Origin: Thalassobellus sediminis
Lineage (GTDB): Bacteria; Bacteroidota; Bacteroidia; Flavobacteriales; Flavobacteriaceae
Direction of reading: 5' to 3'
Assembly: GCF_044386045.1 (NCBI RefSeq)
Contig: NZ_JBISCD010000040.1
Coordinates: 1,488,001-1,552,000 of the forward strand
Length of the DNA: 64,000 nt
Shown here: positions 43,881-52,220 of the stretch, piece after piece
Numbering within the stretch: position 1 is the stretch's first letter
Layout of the letters: each line of letters begins with the position of its first letter
The notes under the pieces: model-generated
Databases searched by the model: none
What the model was told of the DNA's origin: nothing
Seen by the model: the letters and a program-made list of their open reading frames with translations, nothing else
Position numbers and translations under genes: made by a program

Positions 43881-44181
43881 TTGACGCAAACATTACAATT
43901 ATTAATACTTATTTTTTTGTATTATTCTATCAACGGTCAATCTGTTGAAATTCAAAGATGTGTTAAAAGTGATACCGATGTTGAAAATATTCATGTCATT
44001 AATAAAACAGCACAGGTTTTTACAATAACAAGTAAGGATGGTGATTTTAATATTACGGCAAAGTTGAATGATACTTTAGTGTTTTCTTCCATTCTTTATA
44101 ACCCTAAAGAAGTTATAATTTCAAAAAGTATTTTAAAGTGTTAATTTTCTTGAGAATGAAATACCGGCAGTATATAGATAA
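43881..44181 (+). pseudogene. truncated, frameshifted CarboxypepD_reg-like paralogue
   Basis: From a TTG at 43881 there are 87 codons: a signal-like start (LQLLILIFLYYSINGQS) and a sandwich that aligns with the gene just upstream (DVENIHVINKTAQVFTITSKDGDFNITAKLNDTLVF against DVAGITIFNTSLNKGTISDENGEFTLTVRLNDVIEV). After the stop at 44144 the homology resumes in the next frame (SVNFLENEIPAVYR) up to 44181, matching the paralogue's IKIFLIEQINRLDEI. The C-terminal 160 residues are gone. A decayed duplicate is the best reading. Confidence 0.65.
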
Positions 44182-44254
44182 TAAAAGAGAGAATGAAGAT
44201 TAATGTTTTTGGAATACTTTTTGAAAAGATTACTTTCGTAATAAATAATAAAAG

Positions 44255-44758
44255 ATGAAAGTTTTTAAAGCTATAATATTATTTTGTTCGTTGTCTTTTT
44301 TTGCTTTCGGAGTAATTCACGATTATTATATAAGCATTACTCAAGTAGATTATATTGAAAAAACAAAATCTGTACAAATAACCTCAAGAATATTTCTGTC
44401 TGATATTGAAAGTTTATTGCGTCAGCGATATGATAAAAATATCACATTTGGAGAAGAGATGAAACCTAAAAATGTAGATACCTATATTGAAAGTTATCTA
44501 CGTGAAAAAATAAGTGTTAAAATTAATGGCGAAAAAGTAAATTTCACCTTTATAGGTGAAGAGTATGATGATGATATAATGAAATGCTATTTAGAAATTG
44601 AAGAGGTTAAAAGCATACATTCTTTTGAAATTACCAATGAAGTTTTATTCGATTTAATTCAAGAACAGCAAAATATTATCAAAACTAAAATATACTCTAA
44701 ACAAAAAAGTTTCATTCTGACTATTAAAGATAGCAATGCAGTGTTAAATTTTGATTAA
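44255..44758 (+). CDS. DUF6702 family protein
   Basis: 167 residues with a hydrophobic signal segment (MKVFKAIILFCSLSFFAFGV) followed by HDYYISITQVDYIEKTKSVQITSRIFLSDIESLLRQRYD, the conserved beginning of DUF6702 proteins. Two beta-rich stretches follow (ISVKINGEKVNFTFIGEEYDDDIMKCYLEIEEV). Probably periplasmic or lipid-bilayer facing. Function unknown. In Flavobacteriaceae this family often stands beside the CarboxypepD_reg protein and M1 peptidase, as here. Confidence 0.85.
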   Translation: MKVFKAIILFCSLSFFAFGVIHDYYISITQVDYIEKTKSVQITSRIFLSDIESLLRQRYDKNITFGEEMKPKNVDTYIESYLREKISVKINGEKVNFTFIGEEYDDDIMKCYLEIEEVKSIHSFEITNEVLFDLIQEQQNIIKTKIYSKQKSFILTIKDSNAVLNFD

Positions 44759-44863
44759 AATATAATATAATATTTAAATTTTTTTATTTTCGTTCTTTTT
44801 GCTATTTGTTAGTAATTAATTTCGTTCAAATAGCTAAAAATTGTTAAGTAAATAAAAAATATA

Positions 44864-47143
44864 ATGAAAAATTTAAAGTATTACTTTCTTATAGTAGTTT
44901 TTATTTCAACAAGCGTTTTTGCTCAAAACCAAGATAAGTCAAAATTTCAAGGACACACTAATCAAAACAAGTTTAGACAAATGAAGGATATTCTAGCAAC
45001 TCCTAATGAGACTAGAACGGCTTCAGGAGCTCCTGGTTATGCTTATACGCAGCAAAAAGTGGATTACGTTATGGATATTCGCTTAGATGAAGATAATAAT
45101 CGAATTTTTGGGAGTGAGAAAATAACGTATCATAATAATTCTAAAGACCATTTAGAATATTTGTGGCTTCAGTTAGATCAAAATATGCGTGCAAAAAATT
45201 CTAAAACACTTGATATTGAATCAGAGAATTTTAATGATCCATTTGCAGGTGCAAGATATTTCACCAATAAGAATTTAAAAAAGAAGTTTGATGGTGGTTT
45301 TAATATAGAAGCAGTAAAAAATACAGATGGTTCAGATTTATCATATACAATAAATCAAACCATGATGCGAATAAATTTATCAGAACCAGTTGTTCCAGGA
45401 GAAACATTTAAATTTAGTGTTAAGTGGAATTATAATATCAATGATATAAATAACGATATAAGACCAGATGGAGGAAGATCAGGATTAGAGTCTTTTCCTG
45501 ATGGAAATTATAACTATACCATAGCTCAATTTTATCCAAGACTTTGTGTTTATGATAATGTAGAAGGATGGCAAAATATGCAATTTTGGGGGCAAAGTGA
45601 GTTTGCTTTAGAATTTGGAGAATTTGATGTTAAGTTAACAGTTCCAGATGATCATATTTTAGAAGCAACAGGTGTCTTGCAAAACCCAAAAGATGTTTTA
45701 ACAAAACTGCAACAAAAACGTTTAGAGGAAGCTAGAAAATCATTTGATGAGCCAGTTTTTATAGTCACTCAGAAGGAAGCTGAAATTGCTGAAAAAATGC
45801 GAAGTATTAAAACTAAGACTTGGCATTTTAAAGCAGAAAAGGTGCGAGATTTTTCTTTTGCATCATCAAGAAAGTATATTTGGGATGCTATGGCAGTTAA
45901 TATTAATGGTCGTTCTGTAATGGCAATTTCTTTATATCCTAAAGAAGGAAATCCACTATGGGAAGAGCATTCAACAAGAGTTGTTGCTAATACTTTAGAA
46001 GAATATTCAAAACTTACCTTTGATTATCCGTATAGCAAAGCTGTATCTGTTCATTCTGAATGGCAAGGAATGGAATACCCAATGATATGTTATAATTTTG
46101 GTCGTCCAAAACCTGACGGTACTTATTCCGAAAGATTAAAAAGAGGAATGATAGGAGTAATTACACATGAGGTTGGTCATAATTTTTTTCCTATGATTGT
46201 AAATAGCGATGAACGTCAATGGACTTGGATGGATGAAGGTATAAATTCATTTGTTGAAACATTAGCTGAGTTAGATTATGATCCTAATTTTATTACAGGA
46301 AATTTACCAAAAGATATTGTGACATACATGAGCGGAGATCAAAGCTATATAACACCAATTATGTCTCAAGGAGATTATATTTATGAACATCAATTTACTC
46401 CAAATGCATATAAAAAACCAGCAGCAGCATTATACATGTTGCGACAAACTATTATGGGACCAGAGTTGTTTGATCATGCTTTTAAAACCTATTCTAAACG
46501 TTGGATGTTTAAACACCCAACACCTGCAGATTTCTTTAGAACCATGGAAGATGCTTCGGCAATGGATTTAGATTGGTTTTGGAGAGGTTGGTTTTATACA
46601 ACAGATGTTTGCGATATAGGAGTAAAAGGTGTTAAGAAATATTATTTAACAGACAGGCCTACCGAAAAAGCAGAAGAAGCAGCAAAAAAATATAATATTA
46701 ACCTTAAAGATTATAAAGGGAGACTTATTTATTATGCTGAAGAAAAAGAAGGTGTTTCGCCTAAAAACGCTAAAAACGCTTCAGACTTTAAAGTTTTAGA
46801 TGCTTATAAAGCTACTTTAACAGAAGCTCAAAGATCACAGTTAAAAGAAGCTCCAAAATATTTTTACGAAGTTACTTTTGAAAAACCAGGAGGTTTGGTT
46901 ATGCCAATTATTTTAGAGTTAACTTATGAAGACGGCACTAAAGAAAGAAAAACGTATCCTGCTCAAATATGGCGTTATAATGAAAATGAAGTAACCAAGG
47001 TTTTTAAAACACAAAAAGCAATTACTAATTTCGAGATAGATCCAGATTTAGAAACTGCAGATATTGATACTTCTAATAATTCATGGCCACGAAAGGTAGA
47101 GGAAAGTAGCTTTGATAAATTTAAAGAAAAAATAAAAGGATAA
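44864..47143 (+). CDS. M1 family zinc metallopeptidase (secreted)
   Basis: 759 residues. Signal peptide (MKNLKYYFLIVVFISTSVFAQN), an N-terminal beta domain beginning YVMDIRLDEDNNRIFGSEKITYHNNS (aminopeptidase-N-like), and the gluzincin site VITHEVGHNFFP (His435, Glu436, His439) with the distal Glu in WTWMDEGINSFVE. The usual GAMEN motif is replaced by a WQGMEYPM segment, as in other Bacteroidota M1 members. C-terminal helices follow. Expected to act on peptides in the periplasm or at the surface. A long hairpin terminator follows. Confidence 0.93.
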   Translation: MKNLKYYFLIVVFISTSVFAQNQDKSKFQGHTNQNKFRQMKDILATPNETRTASGAPGYAYTQQKVDYVMDIRLDEDNNRIFGSEKITYHNNSKDHLEYLWLQLDQNMRAKNSKTLDIESENFNDPFAGARYFTNKNLKKKFDGGFNIEAVKNTDGSDLSYTINQTMMRINLSEPVVPGETFKFSVKWNYNINDINNDIRPDGGRSGLESFPDGNYNYTIAQFYPRLCVYDNVEGWQNMQFWGQSEFALEFGEFDVKLTVPDDHILEATGVLQNPKDVLTKLQQKRLEEARKSFDEPVFIVTQKEAEIAEKMRSIKTKTWHFKAEKVRDFSFASSRKYIWDAMAVNINGRSVMAISLYPKEGNPLWEEHSTRVVANTLEEYSKLTFDYPYSKAVSVHSEWQGMEYPMICYNFGRPKPDGTYSERLKRGMIGVITHEVGHNFFPMIVNSDERQWTWMDEGINSFVETLAELDYDPNFITGNLPKDIVTYMSGDQSYITPIMSQGDYIYEHQFTPNAYKKPAAALYMLRQTIMGPELFDHAFKTYSKRWMFKHPTPADFFRTMEDASAMDLDWFWRGWFYTTDVCDIGVKGVKKYYLTDRPTEKAEEAAKKYNINLKDYKGRLIYYAEEKEGVSPKNAKNASDFKVLDAYKATLTEAQRSQLKEAPKYFYEVTFEKPGGLVMPIILELTYEDGTKERKTYPAQIWRYNENEVTKVFKTQKAITNFEIDPDLETADIDTSNNSWPRKVEESSFDKFKEKIKG

Positions 47144-47156
47144 ATATTAACTTTTT

Positions 47157-47195
47157 AAGCAAAAAGCCAACTTAAAAAGTTGGCTTTTTGCTTTT
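47157..47195 (+). terminator. terminator after the M1 peptidase
   Basis: 17-bp perfect stem AAGCAAAAAGCCAACTT (47157-47173) with AAGTTGGCTTTTTGCTT (47177-47193) and a 3-nt loop. The rest of the gap to tatA shows nothing further apart from its -7 box. Confidence 0.9.
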
Positions 47196-47427
47196 ATAGT
47201 ATTTCCTTATTGAAAATTATACCAATTCTGTATTGAAATTACTGTAAAATAAAATGATAATTTTTTTCTTTATACAAGACATAAAAATAAAGCATAGCCT
47301 TAGTTACGGTTTCTTTTTATGTTGAAGTAGAAAGGAAAAAAGTGCGTTTTATTACGGTAGTTTTAATGCGGAATTGATATTAATGTTAAAGAGAATAATA
47401 TTTCTTCATTCTATTAAATCATCTCAC

Positions 47428-47435
47428 TATATTTG
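47428..47435 (+). promoter_or_regulatory. -7 box of tatA, 4 nt before a GTG start
   Basis: TATATTTG followed by TACC and GTG at 47440. It argues against the longer frame from 47374, which would contain the box. Confidence 0.6.
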
Positions 47436-47439
47436 TACC

Positions 47440-47727
47440 GTGAAATTACATACTACATTTTTATTTATTAGTGGTGCCGAAATAGCATTTATTCTATTTA
47501 TTGTTATTATGGTTTTTGGTGCCGATAAGTTGCCTGAAATTGCTCGAGGTTTAGGCAAAGGTATGCGTACGCTTAAAGATGCAACTAATGATATTAAGCA
47601 CGAAATTACGAAGACTGCCGATAACAATAGTATTGATACCGGTATTGTTTCCGATGTTAAAAAAGAGCTAGATAAAGTAAAAGACGAAGTAGAAGAATTT
47701 ACAGGCTCTGTAAAACGAAAATTATAA
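47440..47727 (+). CDS. tatA: Sec-independent translocase subunit TatA
   Basis: Pore-forming component of the twin-arginine translocase. 95 residues from GTG. A short N-terminus, TM helix ISGAEIAFILFIVIMVFGADKLPEIARGLGKGMRTLKDAT (membrane part, FGxxKLPe hinge, amphipathic helix), and a charged C-terminal tail (VKKELDKVKDEVEEFTGSVKRKL). The start is chosen from the -7 box just upstream; an ATG at 47374 would add 22 residues that do not fit the family. No tatC in the window. The stop overlaps the convergent O-methyltransferase by 6 bp. Confidence 0.9.
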   Translation: MKLHTTFLFISGAEIAFILFIVIMVFGADKLPEIARGLGKGMRTLKDATNDIKHEITKTADNNSIDTGIVSDVKKELDKVKDEVEEFTGSVKRKL

Positions 47728-48363
47728 CTTTCTACTAATCGTCAACCCGTCTCTTATAGGGAGTAATACCGTTTCAATTCTAGAATCTTCTTTTAAAAGC
47801 GTATTATAGTCTAACACAGCTTTAGTCGATTTATCTTTAGGGTCTAAAGTTTCAATAACCTTTCCGTGCCACAAAACATTGTCTGATATAATAATACCAC
47901 CTGTGTTTAACTTATCAATGATGGCATGAAAATAATTTACATAATTAGGCTTATCGGCATCAATAAAAACTAAATCATACGTTTGGTCAAGCTTAGGAAT
48001 AACATCTAAAGCATTACCCAAATGTTGAAAAATTTGATGACCATATTCAGATTTATCAAAATATTTACGCTGAAAATCGACCAATTCTTCATTAACATCA
48101 ATCGTATGTATTTCTCCGTCATTCTGTAGACCTTCCGCTAAACAAAGTGTCGCATATCCCGTAAAAGTGCCCAACTCTAAAATAGTTTTAGGCGTTTTTA
48201 ATTTAGAAATCATACTCAAAATACGACCTTGATAAGGGCCGCTAAGCATAATAGGTTGTAATATTTTTTGGTAAGTTTCACGTGTCAATTGTTCTAGCAA
48301 CTCTGGTTCTTCTTCAGAATGAGTTACTACATAATCATCTAGTGCTTCGGGTAAAAAGTGCAT
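47722..48363 (-). CDS. O-methyltransferase (catechol/caffeoyl-CoA type)
   Basis: 213 residues of the class I SAM O-methyltransferase family 3: QPIMLSGPYQGRILSMISKL, motif I ILELGTFTGYATLCLAEGL, the metal/acid region DLVFIDADKPNYVNYF and GGIIISDNVLWHGKV. This family methylates catechol-like hydroxyls with a divalent metal; the physiological acceptor is unknown. The ATG at 48363 is preferred over 48399 because a TAACTTTG box lies at 48397-48404. Confidence 0.92.
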   Translation of the reverse strand: MHFLPEALDDYVVTHSEEEPELLEQLTRETYQKILQPIMLSGPYQGRILSMISKLKTPKTILELGTFTGYATLCLAEGLQNDGEIHTIDVNEELVDFQRKYFDKSEYGHQIFQHLGNALDVIPKLDQTYDLVFIDADKPNYVNYFHAIIDKLNTGGIIISDNVLWHGKVIETLDPKDKSTKAVLDYNTLLKEDSRIETVLLPIRDGLTISRKL

Positions 48364-48396
48364 ATTAATTTGCCTTGTTTCAAAATAAATAAAAAA

Positions 48397-48404
48397 CAAA
48401 GTTA
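48397..48404 (-). promoter_or_regulatory. -7 box of the O-methyltransferase gene
   Basis: Minus-strand TAACTTTG, 33 nt before the ATG at 48363. Confidence 0.5.
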
Positions 48405-48431
48405 AATTAAATTAATGAAAATAGTTTTAAA

Positions 48432-48656
48432 TTACTCTTCAGCTTCTACAGTTGGAGATTCAGTCTCAGGTTCTTCGCTTTTCCCACCCATAAAGAATAG
48501 TATAGCTCCTATTACTATAAGTGCAATTTTAATAATCCAAGCGGTTGTATCTCCCCAAGTATATATCCAAATAAGTAAGGATGGAACTCTATCTAAAAAA
48601 TTCAAGATGATTGCAAAAGCACCGAAAAACACCATGTAAGAACCAATTTTTCTCAT
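48432..48656 (-). CDS. small two-TM membrane protein with acidic tail
   Basis: 74 residues: two hydrophobic helices (SYMVFFGAFAIILNFL and TTAWIIKIALIVIGAILFFMGG) with an intervening DRVPSLLIWIYTWGD, then a strongly acidic tail (KSEEPETESPTVEAEE). The charge layout and hydrophobic segments favour this frame over the antisense frame at 48415-48639. No family recognised. Between the O-methyltransferase and the kynurenine cluster. Confidence 0.65.
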   Translation of the reverse strand: MRKIGSYMVFFGAFAIILNFLDRVPSLLIWIYTWGDTTAWIIKIALIVIGAILFFMGGKSEEPETESPTVEAEE

Positions 48657-48711
48657 AATTGTAAGTTTAAATGAATTCTAAATATAATAAATATTGTAGG
48701 AAATATATAAA

Positions 48712-49797
48712 TTATTTGTTCAGAATTTTATTCGTAAGATTTGTTTTAGCAACTTTATCATCACCAAATAGCCAACGCAGTACATTATCTTCCCAAATGT
48801 CATCATATTGTTTTTGGTTAATAATATCCCTTTCAATCGCTAAATCTAATAATTTGCCTGGGTATGATGATTGCGCATCGCTTTCCATTTCGCCTAACGG
48901 ATAAGGATCATCTAGTCCCATAATAACTTGGTTGCTACTTTGGCGGTCTATCATTAGTTTTAGAGAATCGGTATCATGAACCAAAGTGTCAAAATAGATG
49001 TTTGGATGGCCAACAGCTTTTCTAGGGTGATGTTTGCCTTCAAATAAATCGGGTCTGCCATCAAAACCTTGAATACGTCGTCCTAAATTCATTTGTGCCA
49101 GTTGGCCGCCATGCGCAAAACAGGTTCTAATATTAGGAAAACGTTCTTGCATGCCATTTAAAGTGTAAAAATGATAGGCGTCACCACATTGTGCTAACAT
49201 CCAAATAAGGTGAAAGCGCCATGCGGTATTTTCTAAATTTATCATTTTATCACCATCATACGGATGGATTTCAATTGCTAATTTATACTTATTTGCTAAT
49301 TCAAAAATAGCATCATTTTCCTTATCAAAAACAGAACGCCACTGTCCAATAGAATCCATGAAATGTGTAGGAAGACATAAAACCTTCATGTCTAACGCTT
49401 CAACACAGCGTTCAATTTCATATAAAGCACCATGAATAAAACCAGGATGTACTACAAAACCACAGGTAAATTTAGAAGGATGATCGTGCTGTACTTTTGC
49501 ATTAAAATCATTCTGAAAACGTAATGCTTTTTTCATTTCCTCTAAACGCAAACCATTTCCGTACAATTGCGATAAATTTAAAACAACAGCATGGTCAAGT
49601 TTGTTTATGTCCATCCACTCAAGCTTTTCTTCTAAAAAAAAACTAGAATGCGTCACAGGTCTTTTCCAGCCTTTTTGTAGCATGTGTTTACGCTCATCAT
49701 CAACCCAAAATATTTCTTTTTCCTTCATGAACTGAGGGATTTGCTCGGGATAAGGAAGCAAATGCGAATGACCATTTATACGGAGTTTACGTTTCAT
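48712..49797 (-). CDS. 2-amino-3-carboxymuconate-6-semialdehyde decarboxylase
   Basis: Zinc amidohydrolase-fold decarboxylase (ACMSD) that diverts the product of 3-hydroxyanthranilate dioxygenase from quinolinate to 2-aminomuconate semialdehyde. 361 residues, a little longer than typical. Metal site INGHSHLLPYP (His-x-His), conserved FVVHPGFIHGALYEIERCVE, AIEIHPYDG, FAHGGQLAQMNLGRRI, and the final Asp in QVIMGLDDPYPLGE. Last gene of the leftward kynurenine cluster, 20 bp after the dioxygenase gene. Confidence 0.93.
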   Translation of the reverse strand: MKRKLRINGHSHLLPYPEQIPQFMKEKEIFWVDDERKHMLQKGWKRPVTHSSFFLEEKLEWMDINKLDHAVVLNLSQLYGNGLRLEEMKKALRFQNDFNAKVQHDHPSKFTCGFVVHPGFIHGALYEIERCVEALDMKVLCLPTHFMDSIGQWRSVFDKENDAIFELANKYKLAIEIHPYDGDKMINLENTAWRFHLIWMLAQCGDAYHFYTLNGMQERFPNIRTCFAHGGQLAQMNLGRRIQGFDGRPDLFEGKHHPRKAVGHPNIYFDTLVHDTDSLKLMIDRQSSNQVIMGLDDPYPLGEMESDAQSSYPGKLLDLAIERDIINQKQYDDIWEDNVLRWLFGDDKVAKTNLTNKILNK

Positions 49798-49817
49798 AGA
49801 TATTTAAAATACAATAA

Positions 49818-50342
49818 TTATATTTTGTTTGGAGCTTCCATTTTAGTACTACATTTGTCGCAGGTACATTTTTTATCACTGCTATAAAACTTGTCGAAAA
49901 TTTTAGGCATATCAGTTTCAATATTGCCAAGTTTAAACTTTTTTCTGTATAATAAATTATTGCAATTTTCGCAGTACCATTCTAAAGCATCCTTCATTTT
50001 TTTAGAACGCGGATATTCAATAACTAGCCCAACAGTATTGGCGCCACGTTGCGGAGAATGCGGCACTTTAGGCGGTAATAAATAAATTTCACCTTCTTTT
50101 ATAGGTACATCTTCAGGTACGCCATTATTCATGATTTTTAAAACCATATCACCTTCAATCTGATGAAAAAACTCAGGCGTTTCATTATAGTGGTAATCCT
50201 TTCTGTTGTTTGGTCCACCAACAACCATGACAATAAAATTGCCATCTTTCCAAACACATTTATTGCCAACTGGCGGCTTTAAAAGGTGTCTGTTTTCTTC
50301 AATCCAAGCTTTAAAATTTAAAGGCGATACTAATTTACTCAT
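49818..50342 (-). CDS. 3-hydroxyanthranilate 3,4-dioxygenase
   Basis: Cupin non-haem iron dioxygenase opening the ring of 3-hydroxyanthranilate. 174 residues, bacterial length. MVVGGPNNRKDYHYNETPEFFHQIEGDMVLKIMN contains the His, Glu, His iron ligands, and IYLLPPKVPHSPQRGANTVGLVIEYPR continues the cupin. The C-terminus carries a second, rubredoxin-like Cys4 site (CENCNNLL and CTCDKCSTK), typical of bacterial enzymes. Upstream of the decarboxylase gene and downstream of repeat copy C. Confidence 0.96.
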   Translation of the reverse strand: MSKLVSPLNFKAWIEENRHLLKPPVGNKCVWKDGNFIVMVVGGPNNRKDYHYNETPEFFHQIEGDMVLKIMNNGVPEDVPIKEGEIYLLPPKVPHSPQRGANTVGLVIEYPRSKKMKDALEWYCENCNNLLYRKKFKLGNIETDMPKIFDKFYSSDKKCTCDKCSTKMEAPNKI

Positions 50343-50355
50343 AGTTATAGGTTTT

Positions 50356-50509
50356 GGGCGTTCCCCTATCGGGTCAGGCTTTCCGTTATATCTTTTTGCG
50401 AAGCAATCTCGAACTTGTTTCGTGATCTTATTATCTACAGCTTTTAGTTTTTAAAGTGTATTTCAATTATATGGCTTCGCAAAAAGGATGCCACTACAAT
50501 CCTTAACGC
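50356..50509 (-). repeat. GCGTTA...AACGC interspersed repeat, copy C with nested inverted repeat
   Basis: Minus-strand ends GCGTTAAGGATTGTAGTGG and GGGGAACGCCC with internal AAAGCCTGACCC and a CCC-GATA-GGG hairpin. Its interior carries a perfect 12-bp inverted repeat, TTTTTGCGAAGC (50393-50404) and GCTTCGCAAAAA (50474-50485), spanning about 93 bp and absent from the other copies. It separates kmo from the dioxygenase gene. Confidence 0.8.
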
Positions 50510-50574
50510 GGGTTCTTCAATTCAATAAAATTACAATAAAAAACGGATATTTTGTTGTTGAAAAATCATCAAGA

Positions 50575-51972
50575 TTATTTCAATCCAGCAATTCTATCGT
50601 CTTCTAAAATAGCATTTGTTTCTTGTTTTATTTTTTCTAATGTTGTTTTTAAATCAGCATCTAGAGTTATTAATTTATCTGTTAACAAATTTAAAATAGC
50701 CTTGTCTTGTGCTCTTCCTTTAAGCATCGCTTCTCGGTAGCCAATAGTTTCATTAAAGGTTACTAAGGAGTATTTTGAAGCATAGTCATTAGGAAACGCT
50801 TTTTCTAAAGCCATTTCTAACTTGCGTTTTTCTTTAAAAATAGGATGCGCCACATGGTCTTTCATTTCATGAAAATTATCAATCGCTAAATCGGCAATAG
50901 CATCGGTGTCTTTTTTTCTGCCCTTTTCGTAAGCGGTAAATGTAGCTTCCCAGCTATCCAGATTTTCATCTAATGCCTTATCAAACTCAACAACATCTTC
51001 AAAGGATGCATTCATACCTTGTCCGTAAAACGGCACAATAGCATGAGCGGCGTCTCCCATTAAAAGCGTATTACCTTTATAATGCCAAGGCGAACATTTT
51101 ATAGTGCCTAAAGAAGCTGTGGGGTTTTTAAAGAAATCATCAACAAGGTTTGGTATAATAGCTAAAGCATCTGGGAATTCTTTTTGGAAAAATTCTAGCA
51201 CAATAGCTTCGTTAGTCAGGTTATTAAAATTGTATGCACCTTCATTATAACTTAAAAAGAGTGTTACCGTAAAGCTACCGTCTAAATTTGGTAAAGCGAT
51301 GAGCATAAAAGAGCCACGAGGCCAAATATGAAGGGCGTTTTTATACGTTTTATAATCGCCATTTTCATTTGGTAAAATACTAAGTTCTTTATAACCGTGT
51401 GTTAAATAGTTTTGCGAAAAACTGAATAAGAATTTTTTGCCTAAATAATAGCTTTTGCGCATCGCAGAACCAGCGCCGTCTGTAGCAATAATAACATCGG
51501 CATCTTCTACAAACTCAGATTTTGTGTTATAATCTTTAAATAAAGCTGTGGTTTTTTCAAAATCAACCGATTTACATTTTTTATTAAAATGGATAGTTAC
51601 GTTTTCATGCTTTTCAGCTTCATCTAAAAGTAATGCGTTGAGGTCTCCACGAGAAATAGAATTTATATATTCATCTTCGCGTCCACTATAATTAGACAAA
51701 GAAGTATTGCCTTTCCTATCATGAATCATACGGCCGTTCATGGGAATGCAAAGTGCTTTTACTTTCTCTTCAATACCAACCAGTTTCATAGCGTTGTTAC
51801 CACGATTTGAAAAGGCTAAGTTTATAGAACGACCAGCAGAAATATCGACTTTACGTAAATCGGGACGCATTTCGTAAACAGATACGTTGTATCCGCGCTG
51901 TCCTAAGCGTAAAGCGAGTAGGCTTCCGCAAAGTCCTGCGCCTATAATGAGTATGTTTTGTTGTTCTTGCAT
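50575..51972 (-). CDS. kmo: kynurenine 3-monooxygenase
   Basis: FAD-dependent hydroxylation of L-kynurenine to 3-hydroxykynurenine. FAD-binding GxGxxG in ILIIGAGLCGSLLALRLGQRG, the family stretch YEMRPDLRKVDISAGRSINLAFSNRG, DVIIATDGAGSAMRK, and the GD motif LLMGDAAHAIVPFYGQGMNAS. 465 residues from the ATG at 51972. An in-frame ATG at 51984 would add four residues but overlaps the end of a palindromic repeat (51983-52002). Middle of the leftward kynurenine cluster. Confidence 0.96.
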   Translation of the reverse strand: MQEQQNILIIGAGLCGSLLALRLGQRGYNVSVYEMRPDLRKVDISAGRSINLAFSNRGNNAMKLVGIEEKVKALCIPMNGRMIHDRKGNTSLSNYSGREDEYINSISRGDLNALLLDEAEKHENVTIHFNKKCKSVDFEKTTALFKDYNTKSEFVEDADVIIATDGAGSAMRKSYYLGKKFLFSFSQNYLTHGYKELSILPNENGDYKTYKNALHIWPRGSFMLIALPNLDGSFTVTLFLSYNEGAYNFNNLTNEAIVLEFFQKEFPDALAIIPNLVDDFFKNPTASLGTIKCSPWHYKGNTLLMGDAAHAIVPFYGQGMNASFEDVVEFDKALDENLDSWEATFTAYEKGRKKDTDAIADLAIDNFHEMKDHVAHPIFKEKRKLEMALEKAFPNDYASKYSLVTFNETIGYREAMLKGRAQDKAILNLLTDKLITLDADLKTTLEKIKQETNAILEDDRIAGLK

Positions 51973-51982
51973 TTTTATTTTC

Positions 51983-52002
51983 ATTCCAGCGAAGGCGGGA
52001 AT
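51983..52002. repeat. 20-bp ATTCC-N-GGAAT palindrome, copy 3
   Basis: ATTCCAGCGAAGGCGGGAAT, a less perfect copy of the units at 21980 and 28708. It touches the alternative kmo ATG. Confidence 0.6.
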
Positions 52003-52017
52003 CTTATTATGTTCCTA

Positions 52018-52184
52018 TTCATTTTGTCTTGATACAAAACGAATCAAAAAATCAAATCAAAATTAGAAAATTGCTAAAGCATCATTCTCTTTCGGAATTA
52101 CGTGCTTAAAGCTACGCTTTGCATCTTCATTCCTTCGTTCATTATTTTTTGATTTTGATGATTCCGACTATCGTTGGAAATTCA
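52018..52184. repeat. about 165-bp interspersed repeat, copy 1
   Basis: Shares most of its length with 57821-57987: TTCATTTT, CTTGAT, AACGAA.CAAAAAATCAAA, AATTGCTAAAGCA.CATTC, TTCGGAATTACG, CTTAAAGCTACGCTTTGC, GATGATTCCGAC. The AAAAAATCAAATCA at one end can pair with the TTTTTTGATTTTGATG near the other. Fills most of the kynU-kmo gap. No coding frame. Confidence 0.8.
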
Positions 52185-52220
52185 AGTTCAATTAATGTTT
52201 TGTGTTTCTTAAAAAAAATT

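Noticed and set aside
48415..48639. Plus-strand 74-codon frame antisense to the small membrane protein
   Set aside because: The minus-strand frame has two clean membrane helices and an acidic tail. The plus frame is its complement and lacks a coherent pattern.
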